From NCBI GenBank assembly GCA_964228145.1, contig CAXQZJ010000024.1, forward strand, positions 9,835 through 73,834: a DNA stretch of 64,000 bases, in the 5' to 3' direction. Source of the DNA: Pseudobowmanella sp964228145. Lineage in GTDB: Bacteria > Pseudomonadota > Gammaproteobacteria > Enterobacterales > Alteromonadaceae. The translations under genes were made by a program, and so were the position numbers. Below the pieces are notes generated by a model that did not search any database, was not told the origin of the DNA, and saw only the letters and a program-made list of their open reading frames with translations. Shown here piece after piece: positions 50,790 through 60,362 of this stretch. The stretch's first letter is position 1. Every line of letters begins with the position of its first letter.

Positions 50790-51380
50790 TTAGAAGTTAT
50801 TACTGAAGAAAAATACTTGCCCAATCCTTGGATCATAGTAAAAACCATTTCCGTCTGTATTGTCTACAGGCTCTTGGGTATTATTTTTTATAGTACGGGT
50901 TAAATAATAATAACAAAGATCATTACCTGCCGTTGCCGCACCCTGATTAACACGAGTGTAATAGCGCGCATTTTCAAACGGCTTGTCACCCCAATTATTA
51001 CTGATGGTCGGTGCACTTTGCATAATCAGGCTGAATATAGCCTGGCAATCCTGACTGTCGACAGCAGTATCTTCCGTATTGCCCTGGGCAATGCCCGTTG
51101 GGTAGCCGGTATTGGCATCCACCCCGACCTGAACACCGTCTATCTCCACCATGCTCACGCCCTGCGCAATATTATTACCCGGACGGCCGTCCACTTCCCA
51201 CTGGGCACGGACCAGCCCAACACCGGTTGCAAAGCCCCCCATCACACCTTCAACGGTGGCATCTTCCGCCTGCTCGGTTACATCCAGCATGCGCGGCAGG
51301 GCCACTGCGGCTAAAATGCCTAGCAGCGCCACCACAATAACCAGCTCAATTAATGTAAAACCTTTTTGACTACGGTCCAT
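50790..51380 (-). CDS. mshB: MshB, minor pilin
   Basis: 196-residue type IV prepilin with leader MDRSQKG and FTLIELVIVVALLGILAAVALP (Glu+5). The globular part carries two cysteines (SQDCQAIF and NDLCYYYL). A GAGGGG ribosome site precedes the ATG. It lies between mshF and mshA as in Vibrio and Shewanella, where it is a minor pilin; in V. cholerae a second promoter of the locus maps before mshB, but only 24 bases separate mshF and mshB here, so any such promoter would sit within mshF. Confidence 0.9.
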   Translation of the reverse strand: MDRSQKGFTLIELVIVVALLGILAAVALPRMLDVTEQAEDATVEGVMGGFATGVGLVRAQWEVDGRPGNNIAQGVSMVEIDGVQVGVDANTGYPTGIAQGNTEDTAVDSQDCQAIFSLIMQSAPTISNNWGDKPFENARYYTRVNQGAATAGNDLCYYYLTRTIKNNTQEPVDNTDGNGFYYDPRIGQVFFFSNNF

Positions 51381-51404
51381 AATTCAATCCCCTCGGAAGA
51401 CCAG

Positions 51405-51911
51405 TTACATATTTTCGGTATTCAATCGACCAGAATTGGGATCATACTCAAAATACGGGCCCGTTGATAATCTGTATCGGCAAATACCTTGTTTATTACT
51501 ATCACTATTCGGCCGAATATAATCAGCCACAACCTTAAAGTTTTCGATATTAAGCGGTGTGCCTATCAATCCCCGCCACAATTTTTCACAGCCTGCCTGT
51601 TCACCCTGTGGGGATGGCCAGCCGCTTTTTCCCATCACAACCGGATAGCGCTCTCCCGCTTGCCCGGTATTGTCGTACTGCACCAGCATAACCCTGAGAG
51701 GCTTGCCTTCTACCTGCCAATTGGCGTTCGCCAGGCGCACATTATTTATATAGGTAGAGGCATACAAACGCATTGTCTGTCGTTGGTAATCTGGTTCACT
51801 GCGATAAAAATACATAATTGCAGCAACCATAGCGATGGCAATGATGATCACCACCAAAATGTTCATAAACTGGCTGCGGAAATTGACTACATCGACTTCA
51901 CGCTGTTCCAT
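51405..51911 (-). CDS. mshF: MshF, accessory protein of MSHA pilus
   Basis: 168-residue membrane-anchored protein. ATG at 51911 overlaps the mshG stop by one base (TAATG). After MEQREVDVVNFRSQFMN comes one membrane helix (ILVVIIIAIAMVAAIMYFY), then a periplasmic domain with two cysteines (AGCEKLW and GICRYRL). The periplasmic part resembles the globular end of MshB (NANWQVEGKP beside AQWEVDGRP of MshB), but there is no prepilin cleavage site. Role in assembly not known in detail. Confidence 0.86.
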   Translation of the reverse strand: MEQREVDVVNFRSQFMNILVVIIIAIAMVAAIMYFYRSEPDYQRQTMRLYASTYINNVRLANANWQVEGKPLRVMLVQYDNTGQAGERYPVVMGKSGWPSPQGEQAGCEKLWRGLIGTPLNIENFKVVADYIRPNSDSNKQGICRYRLSTGPYFEYDPNSGRLNTENM

Positions 51912-53137
51912 TATCCACCCTTGAAAGCCGTTGCCATGTCCCACATCGGGGTGAAAATACCTAACGCCAATACCAAAACCATCACCGCTACCACAGCTAA
52001 CAGAATCGGTTCTATTTTGGCCGTGACATTTTTAACATCGTAATCCACTTCTCGCTCATAAAACTGAGCAACTTCGACCAACAGTTCATCTACCCGGCCG
52101 GTCTCTTCACCCACCGCGACCATTTGCAGTATCAAGGGGGTAAACAAGCCACTGCTGTTAGAGGCACGCAGCAGGTTTTCACCTTTTTCTATGCTACGGC
52201 GCATGTTTTTTATTTGCTCCTCAACATACGCGTTACCCACGGCTTCAGCAACCAGATTAAGTGCCACTGTCATCGGTACGCCTGAACTTAACATCATGCC
52301 GAAACTTCGTGCATATCGCGCCAACGTGGCACGCTCAATGATGCTGCCAATGACCGGGAACTTGAGCTTGCGCTTATCCCATTTCAATCGCCCAACAGGC
52401 GAATTAATGTAGCGTAAAAAACCGTATATGCCGGCAAACAGGCCAAACAATACCAGCCACCAGTAATTCACAAAAAACTCTGATGTGCCAATCAGTATTT
52501 TTGTCATCAGCGGTAAATCAGCACCCAGTGAAGCAAACAGATTGCTGAATTTAGGGATAACAAAAATGTTTAACACAAACATGGCTGCGATGATGGCGGC
52601 AATGACGAACACCGGATATCGGGTTGCCGCTTTTAACTGCCGACGTGTTTCTTGCTCGCGCTCAAGGTACTCAGAAAGTTGTAAAAACACCTCATCAAGC
52701 TTACCGGTATTTTCGCCAACGTGAACAATGCTGACGAACAGGGAGTTAAATACCTCTTTATGGGTGTTCATAGCAGTAGAAAGGGTTCGGCCTTTCTCCA
52801 ATTGTTCAGCAATGTCCGCCAGCACCACTTTGAGCTTCTTCGAGGTGGTCGTCTCCACCAATCCGGTAATGGCGCGTAAAATAGGAATACCTGAGTGAAT
52901 GAGTGAGTACATTTGACGACTGAACATCGATAACTCATCAAGAGACACACTGCCTTTTCCAAGCAATGCACCTAAATCCACCGCGCCTTTGGTGGTTTCC
53001 TTATGCACCTCAATTTGTAATGGTATGAGTGTCCTGCGGCGCAAAATTTCTGCTGCATTTTGCGCATCACTGGCATCGACCTGACCTTTGGTCAGGCCGC
53101 CACTGCTATCTCTGGCTGTATAGCTAAAAAGCGCCAT
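51911..53137 (-). CDS. mshG: MshG, inner-membrane platform protein (PilC/GspF family)
   Basis: 408-residue polytopic platform that couples ATPase motion to pilin insertion. The two GspF domains are clear: residues about 65-195 (SMFSRQMYSLIHSGIPILRA) and about 270-395 (ARYARSFGMMLSSGVPMTVAL), with membrane helices near 170-190, 220-240 and 375-400. N-terminal segment FSYTARDSSGGLTKGQV is typical of the family. Two bases from mshE, one-base overlap with mshF. Confidence 0.95.
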   Translation of the reverse strand: MALFSYTARDSSGGLTKGQVDASDAQNAAEILRRRTLIPLQIEVHKETTKGAVDLGALLGKGSVSLDELSMFSRQMYSLIHSGIPILRAITGLVETTTSKKLKVVLADIAEQLEKGRTLSTAMNTHKEVFNSLFVSIVHVGENTGKLDEVFLQLSEYLEREQETRRQLKAATRYPVFVIAAIIAAMFVLNIFVIPKFSNLFASLGADLPLMTKILIGTSEFFVNYWWLVLFGLFAGIYGFLRYINSPVGRLKWDKRKLKFPVIGSIIERATLARYARSFGMMLSSGVPMTVALNLVAEAVGNAYVEEQIKNMRRSIEKGENLLRASNSSGLFTPLILQMVAVGEETGRVDELLVEVAQFYEREVDYDVKNVTAKIEPILLAVVAVMVLVLALGIFTPMWDMATAFKGG

Positions 53138-53139
53138 GC

Positions 53140-54993
53140 TCAGTCAAGCTCCCAGTTCGGACTTGAAAACTTGTCGTTTTCCTTTGCCTGTGTTGGCGTT
53201 GGCGCCGGCTCAGACACAACCTCTGCAGGTGCAGGATTGGCCTGATTTTGCTGTTGACTGACATGCTGTGCATGCTCCATCACGTCCTCACCACCGCCGT
53301 CTGACACGGTTTCCACCAGTCGTAATACTTCATCAACGCTGGTAATGCCTTGTGCGGCATAGTGCAGTGCCATATGCGCCAAAGGTTTATAATTAGGCGC
53401 TTGCTCTGCGGCATCAGTAAAGGCGATATTATCGGAGTTTTTCAGCGCCTCCATCATGCCTTCTGTCATTTCCAGCAACTCAAACACACCAATTCGCCCC
53501 CGGTAACCTGTGCCGTTACAGGCATCGCAACCGGTCCCTTTTTTGAATTGCATAGTAACGGCATGGGGATCGATATTTTTTAACCATACCTTTTCTTGCG
53601 GCAACGGCTCGTGGTCACTGATACAGTTTTCACAGTTTTTACGAATCAAACGCTGAGCGATAATTGCTCTTAATGAACTGGCAACCAGATAACCTGGCGC
53701 CCCCATATCCAGCAAACGCACAGCGGTGCTGATTGAATCGTTGGTGTGCAGTGTGGATAGCACCAGGTGACCGGTTAACGCGCCACGCATACCAATCTCA
53801 ACGGTTTCCGCGTCTCGCATCTCGCCGACCATGATCACATCCGGGTCCTGACGTAATGCAGTGCGCAACACGCTGGAAAAGTGCAAACCAATTTTATCGT
53901 TTATTTGCACCTGATTAATCCGGGGTAAGCGATATTCCACCGGATCTTCTACGGTAATGATTTTAACGTCCGGCTTATTCATTTCTGATAAGGACGCGTA
54001 AAGCGTCGTCGACTTACCTGAGCCTGTGGGCCCCGTAACCAGGATCATGCCATTGGGTCGTTGCAGCAGAATTCGGTATCGGTCAACCATATATTGGGGC
54101 ATACCGGTTTGCTCAAGACTAATCAGCCCGGCTGATTGATCAAGTAACCGCATAACCACGGATTCGCCGCCCTGAATCGGCATCGTAGACAAACGCACAT
54201 CGACCGTATGGCCTTTCACCGTTACCTGCGTCCGACCATCCTGAGGCAGGCGTTTTTCTGAGATATCCAGACCCGACATTAATTTCAAGCGTAACACCAA
54301 GGCCGATGCGATATTCGCTTGTTTAATGATATTCTCCTGCAGGATACCATCCACTCGCTGGCGAATGCGTAACGACGATTTCTCTGGCTCAATGTGAATA
54401 TCCGATGCTTTCATTTGCACCGCGTCTTCAAAGATAGATTGTAGCAACCTGGCTACGGCCGTATCTTCCTCGCCGGCCCCACCGGACATAAAATCGAAGC
54501 TTTCAGACTCTTCATATTCTGAGGCTAACTCTTGGGCAAAAGATTGAATTTCTTCAGTGCGGCGATATTGATTATCAAATGCCTGTAGCAATTGTGCTTC
54601 GCGCACTACCGCCACTTTTATCGGTTTATTCAGTAAATTGGAAATCGCATCATAGGCTACCAAGTCCGCTGGGTCGCTCATGCCGATCAGAATATGTGAC
54701 TCTTCTTCGCGGATCGCAAGCGCACGAAAACGCCGGGCCTGCACCTCTGGGATTTTTTTAACCGTATCGGGGTCAAGGCGCACATCAGCAATGTCGATCA
54801 TGGGTACATTGAGTTGCTGTGCAAGGAAGGTCAGTAGTTTCTGCTCGCTGACAAACCCCATTTCTACCAGGGACTGACCCAGTTTTCGGCCATTGGTTTT
54901 TTGTTTTGCCAACGCTTGTTTTAGTTGGTCTTCGGTAATAACACTTTCGTGAACCAGCAGGTCACCCAAGCGCATTTTTAATTTGGGTTGCAT
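53140..54993 (-). CDS. mshE: MshE, pilus extension ATPase with c-di-GMP-binding N-domain
   Basis: 617-residue GspE/PilB-type ATPase driving MSHA pilus extension. Two tandem MshEN motifs (24-residue RLGxxL...Q type) at residues 8-31 and 37-60 form the cyclic-di-GMP site known from V. cholerae MshE; in the first, the central Gly is Ser17. Then Walker A GPTGSGKST at 321-329, Walker B DVIMVGEMRD at 385-394 and the tetracysteine zinc site Cys454/457/489/492. The last 55 residues are a Gln/Pro/Ala-rich tail beyond the usual end. No PilT retraction ATPase is present in the window. Confidence 0.95.
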   Translation of the reverse strand: MQPKLKMRLGDLLVHESVITEDQLKQALAKQKTNGRKLGQSLVEMGFVSEQKLLTFLAQQLNVPMIDIADVRLDPDTVKKIPEVQARRFRALAIREEESHILIGMSDPADLVAYDAISNLLNKPIKVAVVREAQLLQAFDNQYRRTEEIQSFAQELASEYEESESFDFMSGGAGEEDTAVARLLQSIFEDAVQMKASDIHIEPEKSSLRIRQRVDGILQENIIKQANIASALVLRLKLMSGLDISEKRLPQDGRTQVTVKGHTVDVRLSTMPIQGGESVVMRLLDQSAGLISLEQTGMPQYMVDRYRILLQRPNGMILVTGPTGSGKSTTLYASLSEMNKPDVKIITVEDPVEYRLPRINQVQINDKIGLHFSSVLRTALRQDPDVIMVGEMRDAETVEIGMRGALTGHLVLSTLHTNDSISTAVRLLDMGAPGYLVASSLRAIIAQRLIRKNCENCISDHEPLPQEKVWLKNIDPHAVTMQFKKGTGCDACNGTGYRGRIGVFELLEMTEGMMEALKNSDNIAFTDAAEQAPNYKPLAHMALHYAAQGITSVDEVLRLVETVSDGGGEDVMEHAQHVSQQQNQANPAPAEVVSEPAPTPTQAKENDKFSSPNWELD

Positions 54994-54994
54994 A

Positions 54995-56164
54995 CTAGTT
55001 ACTCCCTAACATCACTAATCGCTGACGGACAAATTGATTCAACCGTGGCGATAATTGGTTTAACGCCAATGCGCTTTGGTATGCCGTTACTGCCGTTGCA
55101 CTCAAAGATAATTGCTCAGCGCTGATACCCAGGCCCATCCACCATTTACTGTTGTCTGGTGCTATTTTTACCAACGCTTGATAGCTGTCAAAGGCCAGCT
55201 GCGGCTGACCAGTCTGTTGCGCCAAACCCGCCAATAATGCCAAACGTTCCACTTCAGTATTTGGACTCAAAGTCTGACCATTGAGCAAGTCCACCGCCTG
55301 CTCCGCTTGCCCATTGTTGACCAATGCTCTGGCCAGCATCAGGATTAATTTGGGCTGCTGGGGAAATTGCTCGACACCCGCTTGCAGAATTTGCACTGCC
55401 CGGGGATGGTTCCCGATCTTAGAATACAGCCCCGCAAGTTGTTGTCTAACCTGGTGAGCATCCGGTGCAAGAATAAGTACTCTGGCCAGCTTATCCATTG
55501 CTACAGAAAGGTCATTTTCATTCAGTGCTAACTGCGCCTCTGCCTGTAACCTCTGTCGTTGAGTTTGCTCACTCGCTTTGCTGGTGTTCATAACCAACTG
55601 TCCCCGCGGCGCCGGTTCCTGAGTGTCCGCGGTTGTTGCCTGACTTACCGGCTCAGACGAACCTTGCAAAGCGTCAACCTCAGAGGAATTTACCGGCTGT
55701 GGCGGGGACGGAACATTTATCGCATTGCTGTTTGCTTCGGCCTTTGACGCTGATGGTGGCGCTTGGGCAGCATCCTCAGAAAGTTGCTGCACAATGACGG
55801 GCTGCGGGGGTGGCTCAACCAACACGGCGCTCTGTGGCTGTGATTCATGTACTAACGTATCTTGCTGTTGCGGTTCAGTGACGGGATTAATTTGCTGCAT
55901 CGGTTTAGCTTGCACCGCACCGGTATCCGACGTCATCGGCACAGCACCCTGGTTTTGTACTGTGAAGGTTTCATCGCTGTCCCCAGTTACCTGCCCGGTA
56001 GGGACAAACCAGGCCAAATAAATCAACACCGCTAACACAATTACCGCCAGCACAAGCGCGATGGGCATCATATTGCGTTTAGGCGGTGGAACATACACTG
56101 CATCCTGATGTTCTCCGGCATGGCGGGCATCAAGGTCTTGCAACATTTTATTTACCACACTCAT
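54995..56164 (-). CDS. mshN: MshN, TPR pilus accessory protein
   Basis: 389-residue protein with one N-terminal membrane helix (about 33-53), a Pro/Gln/Ser-rich disordered linker (about 75-200) and TPR repeats in the C-terminal half (QLALNENDLSVAMDKLARVL, HPRAVQILQAGVEQFPQQPK and further units). The repeats would lie in the periplasm and bind partners of the assembly machine. It overlaps mshM by four bases. Confidence 0.9.
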   Translation of the reverse strand: MSVVNKMLQDLDARHAGEHQDAVYVPPPKRNMMPIALVLAVIVLAVLIYLAWFVPTGQVTGDSDETFTVQNQGAVPMTSDTGAVQAKPMQQINPVTEPQQQDTLVHESQPQSAVLVEPPPQPVIVQQLSEDAAQAPPSASKAEANSNAINVPSPPQPVNSSEVDALQGSSEPVSQATTADTQEPAPRGQLVMNTSKASEQTQRQRLQAEAQLALNENDLSVAMDKLARVLILAPDAHQVRQQLAGLYSKIGNHPRAVQILQAGVEQFPQQPKLILMLARALVNNGQAEQAVDLLNGQTLSPNTEVERLALLAGLAQQTGQPQLAFDSYQALVKIAPDNSKWWMGLGISAEQLSLSATAVTAYQSALALNQLSPRLNQFVRQRLVMLGSN

Positions 56165-57069
56165 GGCAATACTCCGACCTGATACATAGCCAATAACGCC
56201 GCTATCAGGAGCAATACAGCTGCCATCATTATGCTGTACCCTTTAACCCAGTGACGTTGAACCGCAGCTTCGGTATCCATGATTGCCATCTTTACGTGTC
56301 GTGGTTCGACCGTGTTTTTTCCTTCGCCATAAGCCAGCATCAGGGCTTTATGACACAAAACATTAACCAGTCTCGGTGTGCCCTGACTTGCCTTGTACAG
56401 TAACGCACAGCAACGTTTGCTGAATGGTTCAGCGCCCCGAAAACCTGCAACCTGCATTCGATGCAGTACGTAGTGATAGGTTTGGTCCTTGTCCATATGA
56501 GTCAGTTGATAGGAAAAAGTGATGCGTTGCCGTAGCTGGCGAATTTGTTTTTCAGCTAATTTCTGATCCAACTCTGGCTGACCAAACAAGACAACCTGCA
56601 ACAGTTTTTTCGATTCAGTTTCCAGGTTGGTAAATAATCGCAAGGCCTCAAGACTGTCTATCGGCAAGGCCTGTGCTTCATCAATAATCAGCACCACCGC
56701 CTTACCTTCGGCATTGACCTCAATAATACGTTGCTGAATGAGCTGGGTAATCATCTGCTCATCGGTTTCGGCGCCAAATTTGATGCCTAATTCATGGGCA
56801 ACGGCACGACGAAGTTCGCTGGCTGACAGGTGCGGATTAGGGATATAAGCGGCAACAAAATGGGGCGGAAGCTCATTCAGTAATTTTCGACAAATCAGCG
56901 TCTTACCGGTTCCGACCTCGCCAGTGACTTTGATAAAACCTTCACCGGTTTTTAACGCTGTTAGCAGCACCTCAAGCGCCTGCCGGTGACTAGGCAGGCC
57001 ATAATAGTAACTGGTATTCGGCGTCAGCGTGAAAGGTAATTCGCGCATACCAAAATGGTACAAGTACAT
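56161..57069 (-). CDS. mshM: MshM, ExeA-like AAA ATPase
   Basis: 302-residue ATPase with the opening YHFGMRELPFTLTPNTSYYYG shared with ExeA/GspA proteins, Walker A GEVGTGKT near 51-58, Walker B VVLIIDEAQALP near 125-136, and a single membrane helix at about 277-297. ExeA-type proteins help insert or place secretins through the peptidoglycan, so a role with MshL is inferred. Three bases from mshL. Confidence 0.92.
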   Translation of the reverse strand: MYLYHFGMRELPFTLTPNTSYYYGLPSHRQALEVLLTALKTGEGFIKVTGEVGTGKTLICRKLLNELPPHFVAAYIPNPHLSASELRRAVAHELGIKFGAETDEQMITQLIQQRIIEVNAEGKAVVLIIDEAQALPIDSLEALRLFTNLETESKKLLQVVLFGQPELDQKLAEKQIRQLRQRITFSYQLTHMDKDQTYHYVLHRMQVAGFRGAEPFSKRCCALLYKASQGTPRLVNVLCHKALMLAYGEGKNTVEPRHVKMAIMDTEAAVQRHWVKGYSIMMAAVLLLIAALLAMYQVGVLP

Positions 57070-57072
57070 AAA

Positions 57073-58737
57073 TTACTCTTGGCGACCCCAGTCGCGCAAA
57101 TGCTGATGACTCTGACGGAGTTGCTGTTTCCAGGTATTGGCTTCAACTACCGTCGGTTTGATCAATATGATCAATTCTTTTTTGTATTCTCGTTGCTGTT
57201 TGTTTTTGAACAAATTACCCACTATTGGTACGTCACCCAGCAAAGGTGTTTGCGATTGCGTATCGCGAATAATCGATTGCATCAAGCCGCCAATCACCAC
57301 AATTTCTCCCGAATTAGCACGAATTACCGTATCCGATTCACGGATATTACTTTGCGCTAACGGAAGGACGATGCTCTCACCATTGATGGTCAACACTTTT
57401 TCCTGTTCCTGGGTGTCGATAACAGATGGGTGGACATGCAACATTACCTGACCGTTGCCATTGATCTGCGGCGTTACATCTAACGCGATACCCGAAAAGA
57501 ACGGCGTTAATTCAATGTCTGGCGTACTCGAGGTGGTGGTTGCCGTCGTAGTGGTCGAAGACGAGACATCAGTGACGAAATATTCATCATCACCCACCTT
57601 GAACACCGCTTTTTGATTGTTTGTCGCGGTAACCCGCGGGCTCGACAGTACCTGGACATTACCTTGCGTATCCAGCCAACGCAGCACACCGTTAAAATCC
57701 TGATTTACGATCGACAAACTGGTGACACCGCCCATAGAGGCGCTCACTGCATTGCCCGGTAATTGGCCTGATGTACTCAGAGTAAGGCCGGTTGATTCAA
57801 TATTGGCGACGATATTAGCCCAATCGATCCCTTGCTGATATTCATCATCAAGGATCACTTCAATAATACGGGCCTCTAACACAACCTGACGTTGAACATG
57901 TTGTTCTGTGGTTTCTAAATAGGTCCGAATGGCGCGGATTTCATCCGGCAGGGCTCTGACGGTTACCAGCCCAGCCTGAGGAGAGACAACCACACTTCGA
58001 CCATCGCCATCACCCACCAGCGTCACCAGAGTATCTTTTAAATCAGACCAGAAGTCGGTATTAGTACTGGTAGTGATGTTGGTCCCATTCATCGATTGAC
58101 TACCACCAAACTGGCCGGTTTGGCCGGTACCGCCCAAGGCACTTTGGGTGGCGGAATTCTGCCCACTAAAACCGGAATTACTCTGACTGCCATTTTGTGC
58201 CTGTGATACCCCACCTGAACTGATGGTAGAGCGTGTAGCGCCGTCACGTTGCATCAACAAATAGTTAACCGCAAAGGTTTCAGTGCGCATTCCCGATGGA
58301 TACACCCTGAACACACTGCCGCTGCGCTGAATATCATAACCGTAGATGTCGGTAACCAGATTAAATAACTCGGGTAAGGTGACTTGCTTTAAGTCTAATG
58401 AAACGGTTCCACTGACTCCCGGATGTATCGCAACACTGTATGGGGTATCTGCAACTAAACCGGAAAAGAACGCCGCCGCATCAACGTTATCCGCCTTAAT
58501 GTCATAACGGGTCTCACCGTATAACTCATCGTCGCTCATTAAGGGAGCGGGCATTAATGCTTGCAATACGTCAGTGGGAACGTCTTGCAGGTTCTGATTC
58601 ACTGGCGCTTGCTCGTCAATGGCTTGTTGCACAGCGTTTTGTGCTTGAGTCAGGCCTTTTTCTGTCGGTGTAGGAGATGACTGACATCCTGTCAGTACGG
58701 CAATCAGACCGGTCGCGAGTATCACTTTAGAATTCAT
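57073..58737 (-). CDS. mshL: MshL, outer-membrane secretin lipoprotein
   Basis: 554-residue pore for the MSHA pilus. A lipoprotein signal with lipobox LTGC (Cys18) is followed by a secretin N domain (FFSGLVADTPYSVAIHPG), a Ser/Gly/Asn/Gln-rich linker (about 165-235), a second N domain (VVVSPQAGLVTVRALPDEI) and the C-terminal secretin barrel domain (VQVLSSPRVTATNNQKAVFKVG, GEIVVIGGLMQS). It starts inside mshK (11-base overlap). Confidence 0.95.
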   Translation of the reverse strand: MNSKVILATGLIAVLTGCQSSPTPTEKGLTQAQNAVQQAIDEQAPVNQNLQDVPTDVLQALMPAPLMSDDELYGETRYDIKADNVDAAAFFSGLVADTPYSVAIHPGVSGTVSLDLKQVTLPELFNLVTDIYGYDIQRSGSVFRVYPSGMRTETFAVNYLLMQRDGATRSTISSGGVSQAQNGSQSNSGFSGQNSATQSALGGTGQTGQFGGSQSMNGTNITTSTNTDFWSDLKDTLVTLVGDGDGRSVVVSPQAGLVTVRALPDEIRAIRTYLETTEQHVQRQVVLEARIIEVILDDEYQQGIDWANIVANIESTGLTLSTSGQLPGNAVSASMGGVTSLSIVNQDFNGVLRWLDTQGNVQVLSSPRVTATNNQKAVFKVGDDEYFVTDVSSSTTTTATTTSSTPDIELTPFFSGIALDVTPQINGNGQVMLHVHPSVIDTQEQEKVLTINGESIVLPLAQSNIRESDTVIRANSGEIVVIGGLMQSIIRDTQSQTPLLGDVPIVGNLFKNKQQREYKKELIILIKPTVVEANTWKQQLRQSHQHLRDWGRQE

Positions 58738-59074
58738 TGGACGCTTCTTTTTTGATTGTTATCTGGTTATCAAACAAGGCAAGACGCTTGGTCTCCTGCC
58801 TGTTTACGAGCTCTACACTGCTAGCATCAATACGTGCCACCGTGTAGCCTTCAATTTGTTGTCCTTGCTGGAGCATAGTGCCATTAATGATCGCCAGCCA
58901 GGTTTTGCCTTTGCGCATGAGCGCTTCGAGCCGTAACGCCTGAGCTTCAGGTTTTTCTGCGGCTTTTGCGGTTTGTGGCGCAATCAGGGGCTTAGTTGGA
59001 TCAGGCAATCTCGATTGACCTTGTGCTGAAAATGCCATCACGACAGTAATTAACAATATGGATAATTTCATCAT
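58727..59074 (-). CDS. mshK: MshK, periplasmic pilus accessory protein
   Basis: 115-residue exported protein with a signal peptide (MMKLSILLITVVMAFSAQG). The sequence SRLPDPTKPLIAP and the small beta domain with VELVNRQETKRLALFDNQI resemble PilP/GspC-type proteins that contact the secretin. Four-base overlap with mshJ and 11-base overlap with mshL. Confidence 0.88.
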   Translation of the reverse strand: MMKLSILLITVVMAFSAQGQSRLPDPTKPLIAPQTAKAAEKPEAQALRLEALMRKGKTWLAIINGTMLQQGQQIEGYTVARIDASSVELVNRQETKRLALFDNQITIKKEASNEF

Positions 59075-59766
59075 AACCCCATAAATGACCGGCTGGTGCT
59101 AATGGTGTAAAGCTCCAGACTCACCACAGCTTGCGGGTATGTATCAGTTTGATAATCGAATTTATGCCAATATATGCGCCAGTTTAGTTCACGGACTTTT
59201 TTAAGATAAGCTTGTATGTCGAAATAGCTGCCCTGTAACTGCAAAGCGACACCATGCTGATACAAGGTAATTTTATCTGTAGAGTCTGAGGCCATCTGAG
59301 TGGGCTCAGCTTGCTCAATGCTGTTTTCGCCGCTTTGCGCTTGTGCATCCACATCTATCTTCACTGGTTGTAACGAGCGCAAACTCACCAGTTTGACCCG
59401 ATCCGTGGCGCCGAGCAATTCTCTTAGCATACTCGGCATCTGGCGAGCCAGCACCAACTCGGTAGTGTGGCCACTCACCTGTTGGTCAATACGCGCCAAC
59501 TCGGTTTTCAATTCCGTTAACCGCTGTTGATAAGGCTGATTTGGATCCGTGCTTAGTTGCTGTTGAGTTAAGTTTATTTGCGTCTGTAAATCATTTAACT
59601 GTGTTTGCGCAGCGCGTAAATCTTGATCAAACTTGGCTGCCTGCTTCCAGGCCGGTTCGATAAAGAGTAAAAACCCAATAAATAAGGGTACCGCCAGTCC
59701 AGCAATCAGGATAAGCACGCGCTCACGGTGTTGCAGCGCAAGAAATTTCTGTTTTAGCGCTTTCAT
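59071..59766 (-). CDS. mshJ: MshJ, PilO-like inner-membrane protein
   Basis: 231-residue bitopic protein: one membrane helix near 18-38 (VLILIAGLAVPLFIGFLLF), a long coiled coil (about 40-105, rich in Gln and Leu) and a C-terminal ferredoxin-like domain. This is the GspM/PilO layout of the alignment complex, pairing with the next-upstream PilN-like protein. Four-base overlaps on both sides. Confidence 0.9.
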   Translation of the reverse strand: MKALKQKFLALQHRERVLILIAGLAVPLFIGFLLFIEPAWKQAAKFDQDLRAAQTQLNDLQTQINLTQQQLSTDPNQPYQQRLTELKTELARIDQQVSGHTTELVLARQMPSMLRELLGATDRVKLVSLRSLQPVKIDVDAQAQSGENSIEQAEPTQMASDSTDKITLYQHGVALQLQGSYFDIQAYLKKVRELNWRIYWHKFDYQTDTYPQAVVSLELYTISTSRSFMGL

Positions 59767-60362
59767 CGGCCCGCCCCTCCTTGTGGTTCAGCACCCAGCA
59801 TAAAATCCACCGCGTTGTTGTCTTGCTCGGTGAAACTGGCTTGCTCAAACTCTACCCCTTCGAAAAAGGGGGTGGCCGATAACTGCTCAATCCACTCTGG
59901 AATCGCCGCGGCACCAAGGGCACTTCCTTGTAAGTAAACGTGTTCGCCTTCCACTAATATGCGTTTGAGCCATACATTCTGATGATGTGCCGAGGCCAGG
60001 TTTTCCATCAAGGCCGGATAGTCATGACTGGCAAGACGACTCTTGTCATTCAGTCGCGATAACAGGGCGCTATTATCACGCAACAAAAGTTCAGCACGGA
60101 CGATGTCCGCAAGTAATTTGTCGTCAGGCTTACGTTCACTGAGGGCTTCACTCATTCCCCTTAGCTGCCCTTCGAGCATCATCTTTTGCTCATTCACTTG
60201 TGCAAAACGTTGCTCGGCCTGCTCTTGCTTAATGCCCATAAACACAGCGATGCTCACTACCAACACACTGACAATCAACCACACAACCATTACAAAGGGT
60301 AATGTCAGCACTTCAAGACGCGGTTTCAGGTCGTCGCTGTATAAATTAATGGTCGACTTCAT
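59763..60362 (-). CDS. mshI2: MshI2, PilN-like inner-membrane protein
   Basis: 199-residue protein of PilN type: a short cytoplasmic N-terminus STINLYSDDLKPR, where the INLY-type motif would bind MshI (as INLLPWR of PilN binds PilM), one membrane helix (about 20-42), a coiled coil and a ferredoxin-like periplasmic domain. Coupled by four-base overlaps to mshI and mshJ. Confidence 0.88.
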   Translation of the reverse strand: MKSTINLYSDDLKPRLEVLTLPFVMVVWLIVSVLVVSIAVFMGIKQEQAEQRFAQVNEQKMMLEGQLRGMSEALSERKPDDKLLADIVRAELLLRDNSALLSRLNDKSRLASHDYPALMENLASAHHQNVWLKRILVEGEHVYLQGSALGAAAIPEWIEQLSATPFFEGVEFEQASFTEQDNNAVDFMLGAEPQGGAGR

